Assembly (NCBI GenBank): GCA_900769745.1
Contig: CAAGHX010000198.1
Span: 1 to 9,023, forward strand
Reading direction: 5' to 3'
Origin: an uncultured Alistipes sp.
GTDB lineage: Bacteria > Bacteroidota > Bacteroidia > Bacteroidales > Rikenellaceae
DNA length: 9,023 bases
Shown here in pieces: positions 1 through 5,900 of the stretch; positions within the stretch are counted from its first letter, which is position 1, and each line of letters opens with the position of its first letter. The translations under genes and the position numbers were made by a program. Below the pieces are notes generated by a model, which saw only the letters and a list, made by a program, of their open reading frames with translations, did not search any database and was not told the DNA's origin.

Positions 1-490
1 CGATCTCATCGAAATCAGGGTAGAAGCCATTAGCTGCGTTGAGGTGATACTCTACAACCTCACCACCTGCCAATGTTACGGCAGCACGGTAAGTTGGGTA
101 GCCTGGGTTTGGTACCAATACCTTGTCGCCCTCATCGAGGAACGCCATGCAGATGTGCATGATACCCTCCTTTGAACCGAGCAATGGGAGCACCTCGCTC
201 TTTGGGTCGAGCTTCACGTTGTACCACTTCTCATACCAGTCGGCGTAAGCCTTACGCAAGAGCTCGCTACCGTTGTAGGGCTGATATGCGTGTACGTCGG
301 GGCGCAAAGCCTCCTTGCCCAAGCGGTCGATAACGCTCTGTGCTGGTGGCATATCGGGGCTACCGATACCCAAGCTGATGATGTCGCGGCCAGCCTTGCG
401 GAGCTCAGCTATCTCGCGGTTCTTCTTTGAAAAGTAATACTCCTTGATGCAATCCATACGGTGCGATGGAGCGATCTGTACCTTTGCCAT
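1..490 (-). CDS. PLP-dependent class I/II aminotransferase, N-terminal part (C-terminus beyond the left edge)
   Basis: A pyridoxal-phosphate aminotransferase of fold type I, cut by the window edge after 163 codons; the family is usually about 380-400 residues. The start is the ATG at 490 (MAKVQIAPSHRMDCIKEYYF). Visible family motifs are LGIGSPDMPP (residues 40-49), the substrate-side YQPYNG (69-74), GSKEGI in the cofactor phosphate region (105-110) and NPGYPTY (128-134). The PLP lysine lies outside the window. It follows pheA by 99 bases on the same strand with no terminator between them. In Bacteroidota an aminotransferase of this type commonly follows prephenate dehydratase and precedes DAHP synthase/chorismate mutase and prephenate dehydrogenase. 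Transamination of phenylpyruvate or 4-hydroxyphenylpyruvate is therefore inferred from context. The sequence also resembles the LL-diaminopimelate and aspartate aminotransferase branches, so the substrate is not settled. Confidence 0.9.
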   Translation of the reverse strand, partial: MAKVQIAPSHRMDCIKEYYFSKKNREIAELRKAGRDIISLGIGSPDMPPAQSVIDRLGKEALRPDVHAYQPYNGSELLRKAYADWYEKWYNVKLDPKSEVLPLLGSKEGIMHICMAFLDEGDKVLVPNPGYPTYRAAVTLAGGEVVEYHLNAANGFYPDFDEI

Positions 491-539
491 AATTTTCTTT
501 TTGTTTAATGTTATTATTTATCTTGTTATCTTTTTTCTA

Positions 540-564
540 CTCTTTGTAAAGCCTCTCTTTGTAA
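540..564. repeat. Short tandem direct repeat between pheA and the aminotransferase gene
   Basis: CTCTTTGTAA occurs perfectly at 540-549 and again at 555-564, a 15-base period, inside the 99-base gap between pheA and the aminotransferase. On the transcribed strand it reads TTACAAAGAG twice. No hairpin with a U-tract is present in this gap, so cotranscription of the two genes looks intact. The function is unknown, and chance similarity in a T-rich spacer is possible. Confidence 0.5.
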
Positions 565-589
565 CGCCTTGGCTGGGCCAATTATTGCG

Positions 590-1408
590 TTATTTGCCAC
601 TGCGATACACGCCATAAACGTGCACCTCCTCGGTGGCGTTCTGCAACTTCACTAGGTTGCGGATGTAGTCGTCCATACACTTAAACTCCAGGTCAATGTG
701 GAATTTGTAGTGCCAAGGCTCGCTTGGAATAGGGTATGACTGCAACTTCGAGAGGTTAATATTCTCCAGCTGGCTCAGTGCTCTCAACAACGAACCCTCT
801 TCGTGGTTGGTTGTGAAGTAGAGCGAAGCCTTGTTGGCGTTCTCGTCCATCTTGTGGTCGTAGCGCTTGAGGACCATAAAACGGGTGTAGTTGGTCTTGC
901 AGGTGTTGATCTCGGGAGCGATGATTTTCAACCCATACATCTCAGCTGCCAGTTCGCTGGCGATAGCCGCCGTGTTGCGAAGATTTTTCTCGGCAATATG
1001 GCGTGCGCTGAGAGCCGTATCCTCTGACTCAACAAGCTTCCATGAGAATTGGTCGAGATAGTCGATACACTGCAGTAGCGCCATTGAGTGCGACTGTACC
1101 TCCTCAATATCCTCTAACTCTACACCTGGCAATACCATTAGGTTCTGTTTGATGGGTAGGTAAACCTCTCCAGCCACCTGTAGATTCTCGTCCTGCAGGA
1201 TGCTGTAGTTTGGTATAATAGAACCTGCGATAGAGTTCTCGATTGCCATAAGTCCCATATCGGCCTCGCCGCTCTTGACTGTAGTCGCCACTTCGCGGAA
1301 AGTATCACGAGGGATAATCTCTATATCACGACCAAAATATTGGTTGGCTGCAATGTGGTGAAAACAGCCCTCGTAACCCTGTATTGCAATCTTTTGCATA
1401 GCACTCAT
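590..1408 (-). CDS. pheA: Prephenate dehydratase with C-terminal ACT domain
   Basis: Converts prephenate to phenylpyruvate, the committed step to phenylalanine, in the cytoplasm. At 272 residues it is the usual length of a monofunctional dehydratase without a chorismate mutase domain. The catalytic domain (about 5-180) shows AIQGYEGCFHHIAA (8-21), AIENSIAGSI (55-64), SHSMALLQC (106-114), AAIASELAAEMYGL (147-160) and the catalytic TRF motif at 175-177. The ACT domain (about 194-268) carries GSLLRAL (205-211) in place of the usual GALxxxL, and QSYP (223-226) where many homologues have the Phe-binding ESRP. The start is taken at ATG 1408; an in-frame ATG at 1399 (MQKIAIQG) matches typical family N-termini and may be the true start. 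Expression is probably controlled by the leader peptide and attenuator directly upstream. It heads the structural genes of the operon, followed by the aminotransferase. Confidence 0.96.
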   Translation of the reverse strand: MSAMQKIAIQGYEGCFHHIAANQYFGRDIEIIPRDTFREVATTVKSGEADMGLMAIENSIAGSIIPNYSILQDENLQVAGEVYLPIKQNLMVLPGVELEDIEEVQSHSMALLQCIDYLDQFSWKLVESEDTALSARHIAEKNLRNTAAIASELAAEMYGLKIIAPEINTCKTNYTRFMVLKRYDHKMDENANKASLYFTTNHEEGSLLRALSQLENINLSKLQSYPIPSEPWHYKFHIDLEFKCMDDYIRNLVKLQNATEEVHVYGVYRSGK

Positions 1409-1411
1409 ATT

Positions 1412-1448
1412 AAAAAATCCCGACCTCGCTCACAGCAGGTCAGGATTT
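1412..1448 (-). terminator. Intrinsic terminator of the pheA attenuator (segments 3:4)
   Basis: On the minus strand AAATCCTGACCT (1448-1437) pairs with AGGTCGGGATTT (1426-1415) over 12 bp with one G-U pair and a 10-base loop (1427-1436), and runs into six T residues (1417-1412). This is a complete Rho-independent terminator, yet it lies between the operon promoter and pheA, only three bases before the pheA ATG. That position makes sense only as a conditional terminator. The 5' arm can instead pair with a segment inside the leader peptide gene. Confidence 0.93.
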
Positions 1449-1508
1449 ATATTGCTTATTAAAGAGACTTCTTTACTTAGCATACGATATCCTGACCGTT
1501 CGCACGGT
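1438..1508 (-). promoter_or_regulatory. Attenuator RNA: 1:2 hairpin and 2:3 antiterminator
   Basis: Segment 1, ACCGT (1508-1504), and segment 2, ACGGT (1499-1495), form a 5-bp hairpin closed by a GCGA (GNRA) tetraloop. Segment 2 continues as GGTCAGGAT (1497-1489), which is perfectly complementary over 9 bp to ATCCTGACC (1446-1438), the 5' arm of the terminator. Pairing 2:3 therefore excludes the terminator. Segments 1 and 2 lie in the last codons of the leader peptide, just downstream of the Phe/Tyr run. A ribosome stalled on those codons would cover segment 1 and free segment 2 (antitermination). A ribosome reaching the stop codon at 1477-1479 would mask segment 2 (termination). The pairing is seen in the sequence; the mechanism is inferred from the classical trp/phe attenuators. 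Confidence 0.87.
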
Positions 1509-1554
1509 AAAAGTAAAATCGCTTAAAATAGAAGAAGCTCGCGTTCACAATCAT
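1477..1554 (-). CDS. Phe/Tyr-rich leader peptide of the pheA operon
   Basis: A 25-codon open reading frame from ATG 1554 to TAA 1477, beginning MIVNAS and followed by FFYFKRFYFY at residues 7-16, then RANGQDIVC. Five Phe and three Tyr in ten consecutive codons is far from chance composition and is the signature of a regulatory leader peptide, analogous to PheL of enteric bacteria. The codons used are TTC, TTC, TAT, TTT, then TTT, TAC, TTT, TAC. It starts about 13 bases after the predicted transcription start, behind an A-rich stretch without a Shine-Dalgarno sequence, as is normal in Bacteroidota. Its 3' end encodes attenuator segments 1 and 2. The peptide itself probably has no function; its translation rate is the signal. 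The Tyr codons suggest sensing of both aromatic amino acids. Confidence 0.9.
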   Translation of the reverse strand: MIVNASFFYFKRFYFYRANGQDIVC

Positions 1555-1571
1555 TTTAAATTTTGTTAATG

Positions 1572-1602
1572 CAAATATATCTCAAAAAGTGCACATATCA
1601 AA
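1572..1602 (-). promoter_or_regulatory. Bacteroidota-type promoter of the aromatic amino acid operon
   Basis: The minus strand carries TTTG (1602-1599), a 19-base spacer and TATATTTG (1579-1572), a full match to the Bacteroidota -33 (TTTG) and -7 (TAnnTTTG) consensus. Transcription would begin near 1568, giving a short 5' end before the leader peptide ATG at 1554. The element lies between the end of the maturase gene and the leader, so the operon has its own promoter. Confidence 0.8.
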
Positions 1603-1629
1603 ATATTGCGCATATAAATATACATTTTT

Positions 1630-2868
1630 TTAATACAAACTACCTTTTGCCCACTCCATAACTCTGGCTGGCGGCTGATGGCTTTGCAGCATCTTGCGCA
1701 TATAATCCATATAAGGGGCTGCGTGGGTGAAGAATTGGTGGTATCCTTGGCAGAGATAGTTCAATCCGGCCTCGCCATTGGGGGCCGTGAGGAAGCGATT
1801 GCGAGGGCATTCGCCGTGGCAGACAAACTCATATTCACAGTTAAGGCACTGGCTCGGCAGAGTGCTGTGCTTGGCTATACCGAAGCGGCTCTGCTCGGGG
1901 CCATACATCATATCCGATAGCGAGCTCTCTTTGAGGTTGCCCAAGCGATACTCAGGGAAGACAAAGTGGTCGCACGAATATACATCGCCATTGTGTTCGA
2001 TGATGGCTGCGTGACCGCAATATTTCGACATGGTGCAGACCCCAGGCGGTTGTCCCACCCAGTTGGCCAGCGTCGAGTCGAATAGCTGAATGAAGATTTT
2101 GCCTACGTCGTTGCGTATCCACTCGTCGAATATCGTGCAGAGGAACTCTCCCCAAGCTTCGGCCGTAACAGAGTGGGGTGTTACTATGCCCTCACGCTCG
2201 CCAGCGTGTGCAAGCAGAGTGCCGTTGGTGTGGTGCAGGGTGCGCTCTACAACGGGTGTAAATTGCAGAAATTGGCACTCCAAATCGTCGCGGAAGAAGC
2301 GATAAAACTCCAGAGGGTGGCCTACATTTGCTGAATTGACCGTAGCCATTGCGTTCCACTCCACCTTGTGCTTAGCCAAAAGTCGCAGACCACGCATAAC
2401 ATCCTTGAATGTTCCCTCGCCCGAATGGTTGTGGCGCAGGGCATCGTGCAGGTGTTGCGGGCCGTCGATGGAGATACCTACAAGAAAATTGTTTTTGCGC
2501 AGGAACTCACACCACTCGTCGGTGAGTAGTGTGCCGTTGGTCTGGATAGCGTTGGCTATGCGGCGGCTACCTGCATAGCGTTGCTGCAACTCCAGCACTC
2601 GCTCATAGAAGGATATGGGGCGGAGCAGTGGCTCGCCTCCGTGCCAGGTGAATAGCACCTCGAGGGTGGTTTGTGATTTTATGTACTCGCGAATGAATAG
2701 CTCCAGCACCTCGTCGCTCATCATCTGTGAGGGCGATGGCGAGAGCTTCTCCTTCTCCAAATAGTAGCAGTAATGGCAACGAAGGTTACAGGCCGAACCT
2801 ATTGGTTTGGCCATAACATACATTGGTCGCCCAAATGGGAGAGATATAGTATTCTCCTGCGAGTTCAT
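1630..2868 (-). CDS. Anaerobic sulfatase-maturating enzyme (radical SAM, SPASM domain)
   Basis: Oxidises the active-site Ser or Cys of a sulfatase to C-alpha-formylglycine without oxygen, in the cytoplasm before export. Counting from ATG 2868 (412 residues), the radical SAM motif CNLRCHYC is at 27-34, with the SAM-binding GGEP at 77-80. The SPASM region has the auxiliary-cluster pattern of this family: Cys 278, 284 and 299, then CLNCEYEFVCHGEC (341-354) and a last Cys at 373. Asp300 in YSCDHFVFPE corresponds to the catalytic base known from anSME enzymes. The frame is also open back to a TTG at 2880, but the ATG is preferred, leaving 26 bases after the sulfatase stop. It sits directly downstream of a Ser-type sulfatase, its likely substrate, and may also serve sulfatases elsewhere. 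The Bacteroides thetaiotaomicron homologue is called ChuR. No clear terminator follows it. Confidence 0.95.
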   Translation of the reverse strand: MNSQENTISLPFGRPMYVMAKPIGSACNLRCHYCYYLEKEKLSPSPSQMMSDEVLELFIREYIKSQTTLEVLFTWHGGEPLLRPISFYERVLELQQRYAGSRRIANAIQTNGTLLTDEWCEFLRKNNFLVGISIDGPQHLHDALRHNHSGEGTFKDVMRGLRLLAKHKVEWNAMATVNSANVGHPLEFYRFFRDDLECQFLQFTPVVERTLHHTNGTLLAHAGEREGIVTPHSVTAEAWGEFLCTIFDEWIRNDVGKIFIQLFDSTLANWVGQPPGVCTMSKYCGHAAIIEHNGDVYSCDHFVFPEYRLGNLKESSLSDMMYGPEQSRFGIAKHSTLPSQCLNCEYEFVCHGECPRNRFLTAPNGEAGLNYLCQGYHQFFTHAAPYMDYMRKMLQSHQPPARVMEWAKGSLY

Positions 2869-2894
2869 AGCGCCTGGCAATGTAGCTGCAATGC

Positions 2895-4469
2895 CTATCG
2901 AGGCTCGCTGCGGTCCTCCGAAGTGGAGAATCGTGTAGGGTCTTTATACTTCTCCTGCAAGTGGAAGAGCTCGGCCTTCAGCTCGGCAGTAATCTGGTCG
3001 TAACCCTCCTTGCCGTAGAGATTGTTGAGCTCGCTGGGGTCTTGCTGCAGGTCGTAGAGCTCCCACACGTCTATATCGTTGTAGAAATGAATCAACTTGT
3101 AACGGTCGGTACGCACGCCATAGTGACGCTTCACCATATGCTCGGCTGGATACTCATAGAAGTGGTAGTAGAGTGAGTTACGCCACTCCTCGGGCTTCTC
3201 GCCCTTGAGCAATGGTACAAGCGAACGGCCGTGCATATCGTTGGGCACCTCCACTCCCGCCATCTCGAGGAATGTTGGGGCGTAGTCGATGTTCTGCACC
3301 ATCTGCTCGATGTCGCCCTTATACTCGAAGCCCTCGGGCAGAGTCATAACAAGAGGTGTGCGCATCGACTCCTCGTACATAAAGCGCTTGTCAAACCAGC
3401 CGTGCTCACCCATATAGAATCCCTGGTCTGATGTATAGACAACCAGTGTGTTTTTGTCCAATCCGTTCTCCTTGAGGTAGTCGAGTACTCGGCCCACGTT
3501 GTCGTCCAGCGACTTCACGACCTTGGCATAGTCGCGCATATATCGCTGATACTTCCACTCGGCAAGCTCCTTGCCCTGAGGATTTTTCTCGTAGAAATCC
3601 TTGATGATGGGGGCGTAGGCCTCGTCGTAAATCTTGCGCTCCTCGGGCGTGAGGCGACCAATGAAGCTCAGGTAGGCACCCTTGTAGAGTGTCTCTTTAT
3701 CCTTGTGCATCATCTTGTTATCGTAGATGATGTCCATATCCTTTAGGATATGCATCTCTTGTGCCTCGGCGGCAGGGCGGCCCTCATACTCGTCGTAGAA
3801 CGTCTCGGGCAGAGCGAAGGTTTTGTCCTCATACTCGTTGAGGTACTTCAACTCGGGCAGCCAGTTGCGATGCACCGCCTTGTGGTGAATCAAGATGCAG
3901 AATGGGCGCTCCTTGTCGCGCTTGTCAATCCACTCCAAGCTCTTGTCGGTGATGATGTTCGTAAGGTAGCCCTTCTCGATGATGGTGTCGCGCTCCATTG
4001 TGATAAAGCTGGGGTTGTAGTAGTCGCCCTGGCCTGGTATTACCTCCCAGTAGTCGAATCCCGTAGGCATAGTGCCCAGGTGCCACTTACCCACAACAGC
4101 GGTTTGATAACCAGCCTTTTGCAGGAGCTTGGGGAATGTCTGCTGCTCGGCATCGAATACACAGGTGGAGTTGTCGAAGAAACGATTCTCCGAGGTGTGC
4201 TTACCCGTAAGCATACAAGCTCGGCTTGGTCCACTGAGCGAGTTGGCAACAAAACTATTCGTGAAACGCACTCCATCGCGAGCTATGCGGTCGAGGTTAG
4301 GGGTCTCTATGTGACGCGTGTCATAGCAGCTCATCATCTGAGCCGTATGGTCGTCTGTCATAATATAGACAATATTATAGGGCCCTTGCTGCTCGCCCTC
4401 GCCGTTACACGAAGCCAAAGCCGCAGTCGATGCGAGCCAATAGAGTAGTTTTGAGTGATGCTTGTTCAT
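2895..4469 (-). CDS. Ser-type S1 family sulfatase, lipoprotein
   Basis: A 524-residue formylglycine-dependent sulfatase that removes sulfate esters from glycans, outside the cytoplasmic membrane. The N-terminus is a lipoprotein signal ending in the lipobox LASC (Cys21), followed by NGEGEQ. The active-site motif SGPSR at 79-83, followed by ACMLTGK, places Ser79 as the formylglycine precursor; this is the Ser variant of C/S-x-P-x-R. Metal ligands are seen in MTDDH (37-41) and TSDQG (346-350), and sulfate-site residues in GKWHLG (127-132), HHKAVH (195-200) and the Lys361 region. The stretch GEHGWFDKRFMYEES and the C-terminal LYDLQQDPSELNNL are typical of the arylsulfatase-like branch that includes GlcNAc-6-O-sulfatases acting on heparan or mucin glycans. 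That substrate is an inference from resemblance. It starts 21 bases after the nitroreductase gene and ends 26 bases before its maturase. Confidence 0.94.
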   Translation of the reverse strand: MNKHHSKLLYWLASTAALASCNGEGEQQGPYNIVYIMTDDHTAQMMSCYDTRHIETPNLDRIARDGVRFTNSFVANSLSGPSRACMLTGKHTSENRFFDNSTCVFDAEQQTFPKLLQKAGYQTAVVGKWHLGTMPTGFDYWEVIPGQGDYYNPSFITMERDTIIEKGYLTNIITDKSLEWIDKRDKERPFCILIHHKAVHRNWLPELKYLNEYEDKTFALPETFYDEYEGRPAAEAQEMHILKDMDIIYDNKMMHKDKETLYKGAYLSFIGRLTPEERKIYDEAYAPIIKDFYEKNPQGKELAEWKYQRYMRDYAKVVKSLDDNVGRVLDYLKENGLDKNTLVVYTSDQGFYMGEHGWFDKRFMYEESMRTPLVMTLPEGFEYKGDIEQMVQNIDYAPTFLEMAGVEVPNDMHGRSLVPLLKGEKPEEWRNSLYYHFYEYPAEHMVKRHYGVRTDRYKLIHFYNDIDVWELYDLQQDPSELNNLYGKEGYDQITAELKAELFHLQEKYKDPTRFSTSEDRSEPR

Positions 4470-4490
4470 CGTATGCCGATTATTTTGATA

Positions 4491-5144
4491 TTACTTTTCT
4501 ACAAACTGAATTACCTCCTTGCGACGTGGGCGTGCCTCGGGCTGCTCGTCGGCATAACCAATGCCTACGCAGAGCAGAAGCTCATAGCCCTCGCTCAGGT
4601 TGAGCGACTTGAGGTATGGCTCACCAGCAGGAGTCGAGAAGAATCCGAGTGGGCCCATCATACACACGCTGCCCAGTCCGAGCGACTTAGCCGACAACAC
4701 CATATTACCTGCCATAAGACCGCAGTCAATCTTAGTACACATACCAGGCTTGTGAGCGATGAAGATAACGGCTGGGGCGTTACGGAACATATTCTTAAAC
4801 GATGGATCGCTGAACTGCTTTGCCATAGGAGAGTCGGCCTTCACACCAGCTTTGAATGCGGCAGTTGCGCCATCAATCCACTCCTTTGAATCTACAATTC
4901 TCACCTCCCACTGCTGGGCGTTCATGCCGTTAGGTGCGCTGATACCACACTCGGCAATCTGCTGCAGAAGCTCACGAGCGACTGGCTGGTCCTTGTATGT
5001 GCGGATGCTTCGGCGCGAGAGAATGGTCTCGATAACAGGGTTGGCGGCCTCCTCTGCGGGGGTGTTCTCACTCTTTGGAGTGGTTGGGCTGCAAGATGTT
5101 GCAACCATCATAGCTGATACTAATAGAATAAAAAGATGTTTCAT
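4491..5144 (-). CDS. Nitroreductase-family flavoprotein, predicted lipoprotein
   Basis: A 217-residue protein of the FMN-dependent nitroreductase fold. The start is ATG 5144 (MKHLFILLVS), because it gives a clean lipoprotein signal with ATSC at 15-18. The frame stays open upstream to 5210 but adds only an unlikely hydrophilic N-terminus and would overlap the promoter. FMN-site motifs are SRRSIRTY (43-50) and APNGMNAQQWE (70-80), with GLGSVCMMGPLG (156-167) lining the flavin pocket. The family reduces nitro groups, quinones, enones or flavins using NAD(P)H; the substrate here cannot be read. The unusual point is the export signal, since most family members are cytoplasmic. It is the first gene of the operon with the sulfatase and maturase. 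Whether it is functionally linked to glycan desulfation is unknown. Confidence 0.9.
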   Translation of the reverse strand: MKHLFILLVSAMMVATSCSPTTPKSENTPAEEAANPVIETILSRRSIRTYKDQPVARELLQQIAECGISAPNGMNAQQWEVRIVDSKEWIDGATAAFKAGVKADSPMAKQFSDPSFKNMFRNAPAVIFIAHKPGMCTKIDCGLMAGNMVLSAKSLGLGSVCMMGPLGFFSTPAGEPYLKSLNLSEGYELLLCVGIGYADEQPEARPRRKEVIQFVEK

Positions 5145-5165
5145 ACTCTTGTGTTTTATTGTTTG

Positions 5166-5182
5166 GCAGAGCATATCTCTGC
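5166..5182 (-). other. Small hairpin in the nitroreductase 5' leader
   Basis: The arms GCAGAG (5166-5171) and CTCTGC (5177-5182) pair perfectly over 6 bp around a 5-base loop. The hairpin lies between the predicted transcription start and the ATG at 5144, 21 bases before it. There is no U-tract on its downstream side, so it is not a terminator. It could influence mRNA stability or translation. Confidence 0.45.
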
Positions 5183-5197
5183 AAAAAAGCGTTTTCA

Positions 5198-5205
5198 CAA
5201 ATATA
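5198..5205 (-). promoter_or_regulatory. -7 element of the nitroreductase-sulfatase-maturase operon
   Basis: TATATTTG on the minus strand matches the Bacteroidota -7 consensus TAnnTTTG and is identical to the octamer of the pheA promoter. No good TTTG is found 19-21 bases upstream, so the -33 element is weak or an activator is needed. Transcription would start near 5194, leaving about 50 bases of leader. Confidence 0.6.
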
Positions 5206-5286
5206 CACAAAAAATGGATAAGTAGCTATACTATCCCTCGATATTGTTTTAATTAGTGGTGTGTGGATTGCTGCGCAGTTGTGCTG

Positions 5287-5892
5287 TTATAACTCGCGCA
5301 CATCGACAATGCCGTTCATTACGGCATAGATTGTGAGTCGTCCTACCGATTTTGAGCCCAGCTTCTCGCTGATATTGCGGCGGTGGAAGATTACAGTTGG
5401 GGTAGAGATGTTGAGCTTGTCGGCTATCTCCTTATTGATGTAGCCCTTGACTATGAGCGACAGCACATCCTTCTCGCGCTGCGAGAGTAGCTCCTCCTGC
5501 TCAGAGGGGTGGTGCATATTGACATTGTGGGCTATGTGGGCTGCGTTGTGGATAGTAAGGAACGCCTTGATAAGCTCTCGCTCGGGGCATCGCATATTCA
5601 CCTTGCGGAAACCCTCGGGCAAACCCTCCTGCTCACCATCGGTAAGCACAATGCAGCGGCGCGATAGTGGCGCAAAGAGCTCGAAGTTCTGCATCAGAGC
5701 CTCGTGTGCTATGAAGTATAGAATCGTAGAGTGAGAGTCCTCCTCGCTGAGTTCATCCACCGAGTTGTAGATAGCAATCTCGACATTGTGGCTCACGCCC
5801 ATAAAGGGGGCGATGTCGGCCAGAATGGTTCGCATTGCCAGACAACACAACGAATTGGGGTGGATAACAGCTATTTTGTGCATATGATTCAT
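5287..5892 (-). CDS. LuxR/GerE-type transcription regulator with degenerate receiver domain
   Basis: A 201-residue DNA-binding protein. The C-terminal GerE/LuxR helix-turn-helix spans about 134-197, with LLSQREKDVLSLIVKGYINK (135-154) followed by EIADKLNISTPTVIFHRRNI and LGSKSVGRLTIYAV. The N-terminal part (about 5-120) has the length and opening strand of a response-regulator receiver (KIAVIHPNSL), but lacks the acidic pair after strand 1 (Ile10-His11 instead) and has no Asp in the segment TILYFIAHEA (56-65), where the phosphorylated residue should be. It is therefore probably not controlled by phosphorylation. It is divergent from the TonB-dependent receptor gene with 125 bases between starts, suggesting it regulates that gene and itself. 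The start is ATG 5892; a second ATG at 5883 is possible, as the promoter is very close. Confidence 0.9.
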   Translation of the reverse strand: MNHMHKIAVIHPNSLCCLAMRTILADIAPFMGVSHNVEIAIYNSVDELSEEDSHSTILYFIAHEALMQNFELFAPLSRRCIVLTDGEQEGLPEGFRKVNMRCPERELIKAFLTIHNAAHIAHNVNMHHPSEQEELLSQREKDVLSLIVKGYINKEIADKLNISTPTVIFHRRNISEKLGSKSVGRLTIYAVMNGIVDVREL

Positions 5893-5900
5893 ACTGTTTG

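Noticed and set aside
1461..1474. AAAGA/TCTTT hairpin between the leader peptide stop and the terminator
   Set aside because: A 5-bp A/U-rich stem is too weak to claim as a separate regulatory element; it may just compact the loop of the antiterminator.
2869..2880. TTG start four codons upstream for the sulfatase-maturating enzyme
   Set aside because: An ATG at 2868 gives the normal family N-terminus; the extra residues add nothing conserved, though the frame is open.
3750..4448. Long plus-strand open frame (232 codons) opposite the sulfatase gene
   Set aside because: It lies entirely antisense to a sulfatase with all catalytic motifs, has no recognisable domain, and has a low-complexity Leu/Val/His composition typical of a mirrored frame.
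5145..5210. N-terminal extension of the nitroreductase to 5210
   Set aside because: It would bury the lipoprotein signal inside the protein and overlap the -7 promoter element at 5198-5205.
4759..5256. Plus-strand open frame (165 codons) over the nitroreductase and its promoter
   Set aside because: Antisense to a clear nitroreductase gene and crossing its promoter region; no family motif or start context.
5211..5286. Terminator between the LuxR-type regulator and the nitroreductase gene
   Set aside because: Only the short palindrome CTGCGCAG is present, with no long stem or U-tract, so it was not called.
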